Of a stretch of 49,282 nucleotides of DNA, positions 43,157 through 49,282 are shown in pieces. Origin of the DNA: Veronia pacifica (GTDB taxonomy: Bacteria; Pseudomonadota; Gammaproteobacteria; Enterobacterales; Vibrionaceae); the NCBI RefSeq assembly GCF_001707825.1, contig NZ_LYBM01000039.1, forward strand, positions 1 to 49,282, in the 5' to 3' direction. How positions within the stretch are numbered: the first letter of the stretch is position 1; every line of letters starts with the position of its first letter. Below the pieces are notes generated by a model. It was not told the DNA's origin. It made no database searches and saw nothing but the letters and a program-made list of their open reading frames with translations. The position numbers and the translations under genes were made by a program.

Positions 43157-44481
43157 TTTATGATTGCTGTAACTGGCTGATGGTCAGAGAGGTTCCAATT
43201 ACCCCACACGCTAGTATCTGTAGTTCGCGGTACATCAACACGATTATTGTTTTCTTGTTGATGGCCATACTTGTTGTCCAACAGCACATAATCGAGATAT
43301 TCAACGCTGTCTCCTCCTGAAAGCGCGTTCCCGGCGTAGCTGTTGATCCGTGGATCAAATGTCGCTCTGTCGTAACCGCTATAGATAGGTTCAGACGCAT
43401 TTAGAGTACGAAGCATTTGCTTGTAATCATCCTGAAATTTCAGTTTATTGACGTTCATATCACCGCTGTAAATGACAGTTTCGTTGGTTGGGATGTCTAG
43501 AGACTCTGCCATGGCACGCATTTGTTTGAATTGAAGCTGGCGATTTTTGCGAGCCTCATCAGTATCAAATGAAGCCGCGTGAGTTGCGAAAATATGATAT
43601 GACTCGCCACCTTTGATCACTTCGGCATAGTTAATACCTTTATCAGCAAAGCAGTCAGCACCGCTACATTGGTCATAAATCTTTTGTTTCTCTCTGACGA
43701 TTGGGTATCGGCTGACAATGGTGACGCCTCCGTCGTGCACGTTGACACCGGGCTTATTCAACATTTTAGTCTGATACGGATATTCTTCAGCAAGCGTGCG
43801 TAAAAATGCTTCACGACCGCCTGCGAAGACTTCTTGTAACGCGATAACGTCATAACCTTTAAGATGATCAGGGAGAAGAGCAAATCGCTCGGAGATCTTC
43901 GAGGCAATACCTGGCAATGCCCAGATGTTATAAGTCATGATCTTAAGGGTATTGGGATCAGGGTTAGTCTGCTCATCAATTTTTTCTGGTGTAATGCTGT
44001 AATACAAATCATCGAATCGCCAAGTTGACTCAGACTTAACGGCTAATTCTGTTTTTCGCTCACCAAATTCGTCTGTATTCACACGGTGAATATTTCGATC
44101 AGATCTCCAAATTAATGGATTGTCTGATGAAGAAACACCATGTGTGAATGAAGTGCTATGCCATCTTCCTTTCAATTGCTGATGAAGTGTGACAGTGTCA
44201 CCAGCTGCATTAGTCACTCTGGTTTCAAAATTATATTCTTTGCCCGCTTTAACACCTTGCCATCGGTTAAAACTTAATACTGGTGCTGATGTCCATGGTG
44301 CCAGTTCAACCTCATGCTGAATCCATTCATTACCTTCTTCCAAAGTGTCGGTACCAAAATGACGAACATCGATGAACAAGACGTCGTTCGAATTATTCGT
44401 TAAATACAAATCGGTATCCGCGATAACTTGGCTAGATAACACAAGAGACAACGCCGTTATCAGACGAGTGGGTGACAGCAT
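43153..44481 (-). CDS. Sphingomyelinase C (neutral, Mg-dependent), secreted
   Basis: The 442-residue protein has a signal peptide (cleavage near residue 21), an N-terminal beta domain (about 22-165) and a C-terminal endonuclease/exonuclease/phosphatase-fold domain. The latter carries the bacterial sphingomyelinase set: Asn185 (MTYNIWALPG), Glu217 (ALQEVF, metal ligand), His301 (ATHAASF), Asp341 and Asn343 (SGDMNVNK) and Asp433-His434 (LSDHQPV). It hydrolyses sphingomyelin to ceramide and phosphocholine, and relatives are hemolysins. It shares an operon with the helical protein above and is divergent from the secreted protease. Confidence 0.9.
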   Translation of the reverse strand: MLSPTRLITALSLVLSSQVIADTDLYLTNNSNDVLFIDVRHFGTDTLEEGNEWIQHEVELAPWTSAPVLSFNRWQGVKAGKEYNFETRVTNAAGDTVTLHQQLKGRWHSTSFTHGVSSSDNPLIWRSDRNIHRVNTDEFGERKTELAVKSESTWRFDDLYYSITPEKIDEQTNPDPNTLKIMTYNIWALPGIASKISERFALLPDHLKGYDVIALQEVFAGGREAFLRTLAEEYPYQTKMLNKPGVNVHDGGVTIVSRYPIVREKQKIYDQCSGADCFADKGINYAEVIKGGESYHIFATHAASFDTDEARKNRQLQFKQMRAMAESLDIPTNETVIYSGDMNVNKLKFQDDYKQMLRTLNASEPIYSGYDRATFDPRINSYAGNALSGGDSVEYLDYVLLDNKYGHQQENNNRVDVPRTTDTSVWGNWNLSDHQPVTAIIK

Positions 44482-44868
44482 GTTTAAATCCTTAGTGATT
44501 GATTAGTCAGCGCAGAAAGTAAAGAAGTTGAGTGTCATTTTTGTTAACCAATAATGTCACTTTGAATTTTTAGAACGACATCACTTACCCGCAATTTCAA
44601 AAGCTTATTCCTATCGTTGTTTTTTATTTTTAACGTGTATGGATTCACTGGCTTTTTTCGCTCATCAAGATAATTAGAGTAAATATTCGTCATGGTTTTA
44701 ATTATTCCATTTCTCGATATTTCAACAACAAAATGACCTGAATAGTATTTTTGGGGGAAGAAATTTCTCTTGTGATCGTTTTTATTGAACTCCCCAAATT
44801 GTATAGATAACCATACATATGAAATTTGTTTTTTGTTTTCTATTTTTTTATATGAAAGGAATCTGTAT
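44482..44868. other. Divergent promoter region of sphingomyelinase and protease genes
   Basis: 387 bases separate two divergent exoenzyme genes. A minus-strand frame covers most of it but runs into the protease coding region and has no good start, so I do not call it. No hrp-like element is present. Confidence 0.5.
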
Positions 44869-46968
44869 ATGCAAACTCCCAGCGTTAAATGGTTGGCATT
44901 GGCAATTAGCCTGACCCTTCCTGTTTCGGTATCGGCGTCACCAGAGCTACAAAGCATTAAGCCGCCTGTGATATCTGATACTGTTCCATACAGCAAGTCA
45001 TTCAATGCCACACAATTTACGCAAACCTTGGTGGCGGGTGAACGTGTGTCAGAGCACACTATCTCTGTTGATGGTGCCACTTTTATAAAAGTGCATTTTT
45101 CTCGTGTGGTGTTGCCAGCAGGCGCTTATCTTGAAGTGTCTAATCCGATGGGAACTGAAAAATATATCTACGATGGGTTGTCTACGACAGCCTCCACATT
45201 CAATACATCTGCCGGTGAAGACGGCCTCACGCGTTTTTCCGCTATGTCAATTACCGGTGAAACAGCTATCGTTCGTGTTGTTGTGCCAAATGGAGTCGTT
45301 TGGACTGCTGAGCATGGCGTTGAAATCGATAAGTACTTCCAGGGTAACGAGACAGTCGCGATCGTTGATGATGTAAGTTTCGATGATTCCGTATCACCAT
45401 TTTCCACATGCGGTGAAATGGAGCGTAGAGATGTTGCCTGTTGGGAAGATTCACATCCTGTAGAATTCGAGCGCACCCGACCTGTTGCCAGATTGCTGAT
45501 CGCTAATAGCGGCCTGTGCACAGGTTGGCGAGTTGGACAGGATAACCACATGTTTACCAATAACCATTGTGTCGCTACAGAATCACGTCTACAGGATACC
45601 GAGGTATGGTTCAACTATCAGCGAACTGCATGTAATGGTTCAGAGTTTCAACAAGTCGTTAAAGTAACGGGTGACCAGTTGCTGAAAACAGATTATGACC
45701 TTGATTACACCTTATTCTCTGTAAACGGTTTTGCTGAAATTGCCGACTTTGGTTTCTTCGGACTTGAGGTTCGTCCTCCGGTTCAGGATGAGAGGATCTT
45801 CATTGCTCAGCATGGCTCTGGTAATCCAAAAGAGTTAGCAATTGAAAGCGATCAGAATAATGGTGGTCTTTGTCAGATTGATGTGGTGAGCGCAAATGGA
45901 CGAGCTACGGGTGTCGACACCGGTTATTTCTGTGACACCATTGGGGGCTCCTCCGGCTCGCCTGTTTTAGCTGCAGATACCGGTCGAGCGATTGCGCTCC
46001 ACCATTTTGGTGGTTGTGAGAACCAAGGTGTTCGGATTGATAAAATATGGCCACAGGTTGCGAGTTACTTTGGCAATGTCCCGCCAGTTGGAGACAACGA
46101 GGTGGGCGGTAAACCGATAGCTACATTTGTGCAAAGTTGCAACGAACTCGATTGCGCTTTTGATGCATCAGGAAGTGTTGATACCGACGGAACCATAGAT
46201 GCCTTTGTCTGGCAGTTCGGTGATGGAACGACTGGAGTTGGAGAAAGGATCAATCATTATTACTCGGAGGCTGGCTCTTATAATGTGGTCCTTGAAGTGA
46301 CTGACAACGAGGGTAAGACGGATAAACGTATTGAGACAATTGAGGTAGGTAAAGACTCAAATGTATTGGAACCAGGTGTGCCTGTCTCGAATCTTTCTGG
46401 CGATAAAGGAGAGGAGTTAGTCTTTTATATTGATATGCCAGAAGATCAGACAAGACTTGATGTGAAAATGTCAGGGGGGACTGGCGATGCAGACCTCTAT
46501 GTGAAAGCAGGGGTTGAACCAACAAAAGATCAATGGGACTGCCGTCCATATAGCGCAGGTAATGCTGAGAGTTGCTCGGGCAATTATCAGGGTAGAGTTT
46601 TCATTAAGATCATTGGCTATTCCAATTTTAATGATGTAACGCTGATAGCAGAAACGAGCAATGTCGGTTCGCCTGATTGGCCGAAGACAGCACTATCTGC
46701 CCCGGATAATGAGTGGTTGACGTTTGAATACCCAGTAGAGGCAGGTGTTGGAGCGTTGAGGGTAAAAAGCTCTGGAGGGACAGGAGATGCGGATTTGTAT
46801 GTTCGTGTTAATCAAAGTCCTACCATCAATACCTATGACTGTCGTCCGTACAGCAGCGGTAATTCAGAAAGCTGCGACGTAACGGCAAGCGAGGGAGATG
46901 TCGTCTTCATCGGTTTGCGCGCATACCGAGCTTTCTCTGATGTAACACTTGACGTAGAGCGCCGTTGA
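44869..46968 (+). CDS. Secreted trypsin-like serine protease with PKD and two PPC domains
   Basis: The 699-residue protein has a signal peptide (to ASA, about 24), a propeptide-like region (to about 175) and a chymotrypsin-fold protease. Catalytic His233 is in TNNHCV, Asp279 in DLDYTLF and Ser362 in GGSSGSPV. A PKD domain follows (about 415-495, with FDASGSVDTDGTIDAF and WQFGDG). Two bacterial pre-peptidase (PPC) domains follow, each with GGTGDADLYV and DCRPYS.GN.ESC. It resembles lysyl-type endopeptidases of vibrios and relatives. The first frame start is 28 codons upstream, but the ATG at 44869 has AAAGGA 8 bases before it. Confidence 0.9.
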   Translation: MQTPSVKWLALAISLTLPVSVSASPELQSIKPPVISDTVPYSKSFNATQFTQTLVAGERVSEHTISVDGATFIKVHFSRVVLPAGAYLEVSNPMGTEKYIYDGLSTTASTFNTSAGEDGLTRFSAMSITGETAIVRVVVPNGVVWTAEHGVEIDKYFQGNETVAIVDDVSFDDSVSPFSTCGEMERRDVACWEDSHPVEFERTRPVARLLIANSGLCTGWRVGQDNHMFTNNHCVATESRLQDTEVWFNYQRTACNGSEFQQVVKVTGDQLLKTDYDLDYTLFSVNGFAEIADFGFFGLEVRPPVQDERIFIAQHGSGNPKELAIESDQNNGGLCQIDVVSANGRATGVDTGYFCDTIGGSSGSPVLAADTGRAIALHHFGGCENQGVRIDKIWPQVASYFGNVPPVGDNEVGGKPIATFVQSCNELDCAFDASGSVDTDGTIDAFVWQFGDGTTGVGERINHYYSEAGSYNVVLEVTDNEGKTDKRIETIEVGKDSNVLEPGVPVSNLSGDKGEELVFYIDMPEDQTRLDVKMSGGTGDADLYVKAGVEPTKDQWDCRPYSAGNAESCSGNYQGRVFIKIIGYSNFNDVTLIAETSNVGSPDWPKTALSAPDNEWLTFEYPVEAGVGALRVKSSGGTGDADLYVRVNQSPTINTYDCRPYSSGNSESCDVTASEGDVVFIGLRAYRAFSDVTLDVERR

Positions 46969-46977
46969 TTTTGTTAC

Positions 46978-47000
46978 GAGCGCCGGTTTGTCCGGCGCTC
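46978..47000 (+). terminator. Hairpin at the end of the protease gene
   Basis: A 9-bp GC-rich stem GAGCGCCGG/CCGGCGCTC with loop TTTGT starts 9 bases after the stop codon. Only a weak T/A stretch follows. Confidence 0.6.
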
Positions 47001-47405
47001 TAATAAAACAGCCTCGGTGTGATTCTGTAGGCATTTTTTCAACACTCAATCTGATCATTTATCTGTTTATTGTGGGCATATTTTATGTCCGGTTAGGCAT
47101 GGCTTGCTGACATAAAAGCCCTGCAAAATTCAATGTAAACCGACGATTTAAGCCCGTTAAATAATCAGTGAACCGTATTCTTAAACGTGCTGAAAAATAA
47201 GCAATTAGCCCTGATTATTCAAATGTCGATCTCAAAGTTAAAACGTGTGTTTGACTTTAAGCGCCAAAAAAGAGAATTGATTAGATTAACAATACCGACG
47301 CTAATGAATACGACGTTCGAGAGATGGAGTAACCGCCCGTTTCTATGGAAAGAACGGAGTCTGTCTTAGGAAGTATTAGTGGCGTAAGAAATAGGAGAGG
47401 GATGT
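47001..47405. other. Gap before the small basic protein
   Basis: No supported gene. A 60-codon frame at 47187-47369 has no ribosome site and no recognisable features. Confidence 0.5.
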
Positions 47406-47690
47406 ATGAAGGAACGTCTAATCCAAAGAGACTACAGAGTGATTGACTCACGACTTCAAAGTCGTGCCGTTTGGATAAAACGTGGTCAACATGTTGGTAA
47501 GTCCGGAATCATAGCAAAGCGAAAAAATGGTCAGTTTCTTGTTGGTGGAATGGACTTTGAATCACCAGTCTGGCTGTCTGAATCTGCAGTGATGTACATC
47601 GGTCAGTTAAGAGAAAAAACGCTGAAAATTGATACGCCTCTTTTACCCGAGCACCTGAGACCTAAGTGCTGTACTAAACCACCAAATTAG
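47406..47690 (+). CDS. Small basic protein, possible SH3/KOW-like fold
   Basis: The 94-residue protein has VWIKRGQHVGKSGIIAKRKN followed by QFLVGGMDFESPVWL. The charged GQHVGKSGIIA segment resembles the KOW-type turn in RNA-binding SH3-like barrels. A strong GGAGAGGG lies just before the ATG. The C-terminal tail has Lys-Cys-Cys. No family is assigned. It is alone in its region. Confidence 0.6.
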   Translation: MKERLIQRDYRVIDSRLQSRAVWIKRGQHVGKSGIIAKRKNGQFLVGGMDFESPVWLSESAVMYIGQLREKTLKIDTPLLPEHLRPKCCTKPPN

Positions 47691-48353
47691 TATGTGTAGA
47701 AAATCTGGGTATGCTGGCTTCAGTGCCATACCCCACGACTTCAATTACGAAAGTTTGGAGGGTAAATCTGTATGGTGCTGACTGTCGGACAAAACCCGAA
47801 GAACACGGGATAGACACTGATTACAAGACTCAAAGCAAATTTCAATTTACCTGTTAGATTCCCTCGATAGAAGATGATGGACTGTCCATAAACTAATCTA
47901 GCATCATCAATCACTACTTAATCTATATCTCACTTAAGAACAACTTTTTGTTAATGTTGCCGTGTACTTTTGCCTAAGCCATTTGACGACTGCATGTAGG
48001 TTTTAGGCACCATAAAAGAAAGCGTCATAACCTCTTCCCCAATACATTTCTTTCGGCCTTTGTTTTGTAATAATCACTTAGCCCACAGCTTGTTGATACT
48101 CACGCAAATCATAAAATATTCATGTTATTAATTTTAATTTTTAACTAATAATTTCAATATTTTGCATTCAATTCAATAGATATGGAAGACTGTGAGTTTT
48201 CATTACATTTTTAAGTGAAGACTCACTAGAAATATGTAAGCGAGATAAATAATTGACTAGTTTATTTTTCATTAAATGTATAGATTTTTGTTCATTGAGA
48301 TTTTACCACGACGTTTAAGCGTCATCCTTTCTCCGAATATAAGGAAACTGGTT
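47691..48353. other. Gap with a possible coding fossil
   Basis: No intact gene. On the minus strand around 48020-48110 there is a translatable stretch (KQRPKEMYWGRGYDAFFYGA) interrupted by stops on both sides, which looks like a degraded coding remnant, perhaps of a transposase. The upstream part (47700-47900) is featureless. Confidence 0.4.
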
Positions 48354-49034
48354 TTGAAAAAAAGTCTATTGATAGCAGCACCTATGTGGATTCTTGCCGC
48401 GTCTGCATCGGCCTCTGTGACGAAAGAAGCGCCACTGACAGAATCAATCATTAAGGATACTCGCAACTACTCTGCTCAAGTGCAACATACGGCAGTGTCT
48501 CCCTCAACTGTAGATGCTATTCATTACAGTCAGGCAACCGGGAACATTTCCTTAACTAAAGGGCAGCGAGAGTGGGTGGGCGCCTACCTTGATCGTCCTG
48601 ATGCATTCTCTGAGTTGTTTGCTTATGTAAATATTGTTTCGGGGGATCTTCGCTCTGTAGATTGCACAGTAGATTTCTATGACACGACAAACTGGAGCCG
48701 TATACAAAGTACAGACTGCCGCTATAGCAACCAGAAAAATGCTATCACCCCAAATGTTCCGACACCGGGTAGAGTTTACGCTCACGTTATGCTTTACAAC
48801 GCCGACTTCTCGAAGGATGAAAAAACGATACGTTTATCCATCAATACTGCGTTCGGGTTGCCCGATGATCTAGATGGAGATGGGCTACCGGGATGGTTTG
48901 AGCAGTTACATAGCTATTCAGATAAAGATGCCGCAGATGCAGTGCTTGATCGCGATAATGACGGTTTCACCACACTTGAAGAGTATCTTGGTGGTTCTCA
49001 CCCAGATGACGAAGGCAGCATACCTCGTGGATAA
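48354..49034 (+). CDS. Exported protein with calcium-binding DxDxDG repeats
   Basis: The 226-residue product starts with a signal peptide (MKKSLLIAAPMWILAASASA). A central beta domain (about 70-175) includes two cysteines (VDCTVDF and TDCRYS) that may pair. The C-terminus has two thrombospondin-3/EF-hand-like loops, DDLDGDGLPGWFE and DRDNDGFTTLEEY, followed by GGSHPDDEGS. The start is a TTG at 48354 with AAGGA 8 bases upstream. The frame opens 26 codons earlier, which would bury the signal peptide. Possible roles are secreted enzyme accessory or surface anchor. No family is assigned. Confidence 0.7.
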   Translation: MKKSLLIAAPMWILAASASASVTKEAPLTESIIKDTRNYSAQVQHTAVSPSTVDAIHYSQATGNISLTKGQREWVGAYLDRPDAFSELFAYVNIVSGDLRSVDCTVDFYDTTNWSRIQSTDCRYSNQKNAITPNVPTPGRVYAHVMLYNADFSKDEKTIRLSINTAFGLPDDLDGDGLPGWFEQLHSYSDKDAADAVLDRDNDGFTTLEEYLGGSHPDDEGSIPRG

Positions 49035-49056
49035 AATGCATTAGAGATACGTAATT

Positions 49057-49089
49057 GATTGAACAACGTCCTGACGCCGTTGTTCAATC
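49057..49089 (+). terminator. Terminator of the calcium-repeat protein gene
   Basis: A perfect 12-bp stem GATTGAACAACG/CGTTGTTCAATC with a 9-base loop lies 22 bases after the stop codon and is followed by TTT. Confidence 0.85.
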
Positions 49090-49282
49090 TTTACACGAAT
49101 GACTGGATCCCAGTATTACAGCAGTAAACACCTCATTAAAAAAGATATCCACACATGTCTGCTTCTGTAAGCACTAAATATGGCTTGAACTTGCTTCCAT
49201 ATTCTATTGGTAAGTCTATCGCGAAAGTTTATTTAAGAAAGTCGGCAAAGATGACAGTAGATATGTCTGTGAGAGAGTGACC

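Noticed and set aside
44544-45080. Minus-strand frame of 178 codons between sphingomyelinase and protease genes
   Set aside because: Its first 70 codons are antisense to the protease signal and propeptide, and no good start lies in the remainder.
47187-47369. 60-codon plus-strand frame
   Set aside because: No ribosome site, no conserved features, and the next gene has a clear start of its own.
49156-49280. 41-codon frame at the end of the window
   Set aside because: No ribosome site and no recognisable sequence. The region past the terminator is left unassigned.

Overview
The window looks like chromosomal DNA of a marine gammaproteobacterium, most likely a member of the Vibrionaceae (a Vibrio, Grimontia, Enterovibrio or Photobacterium relative). 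The reasons are a 92-residue bL25, Pol II (polB), RadD, RsuA next to a Bcr-type exporter, and a VxrABC-like (DUF3404 kinase, response regulator, DUF2861) operon, which is a vibrio hallmark. The species cannot be fixed from the sequence alone.

Bases 1-16,000 are mostly housekeeping: an amidase-fold protein that has lost its nucleophile, Rof (Rho-binding antiterminator), a gamma-glutamylcyclotransferase-like protein, an OmpA-type porin, a DUF2786 protein, an EamA transporter, DNA polymerase II, a DUF1289 protein, ribosomal protein L25 with a probable leader hairpin, RadD, a GNAT acetyltransferase, RsuA, Bcr/CflA and a DUF2913 protein. Bases 16,200-20,430 are a tightly overlapping AttEFGH-like operon (ATPase, double FtsX permease, lipocalin-like AttH), preceded by a perfect dyad. 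Bases 20,700-28,100 hold an aldo/keto reductase, two small lipoproteins, the vxrABC-like operon with repeated sites upstream, and a large exported glycoside-hydrolase-like protein.

Bases 28,100-35,600 are the most unusual part. Four separate genes, spaced by long AT-rich gaps, encode paralogues that share a Met/Pro/Gly-rich N-terminal domain without a signal peptide. Two of them continue into Trp/Gly modules and the calcium-binding C-terminal block otherwise known from large RTX proteins. Each of the four genes has the same promoter-like element 110-140 bp upstream: GGAACT (once TGAACT), exactly 16 bases, then CACTCA. This matches the hrp box read by the ECF sigma factor HrpL, which controls type III secretion and its substrates in plant-associated bacteria. 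I read the four genes as one unlinked regulon of probable secreted proteins. No sigma factor or secretion machinery lies in the window.

Bases 35,800-49,282 are accessory: a Gly-rich lipoprotein, an ABC-2 exporter operon, another lipoprotein, a 59-residue Hha/YmoA-like regulator, a sphingomyelinase C translationally coupled to a membrane-anchored helical protein that resembles a lipase foldase, a divergent secreted trypsin-like protease with PKD and two PPC domains, a small basic protein, and an exported protein with calcium-binding repeats. No tRNA, rRNA, CRISPR array, intact insertion sequence or phage was found.
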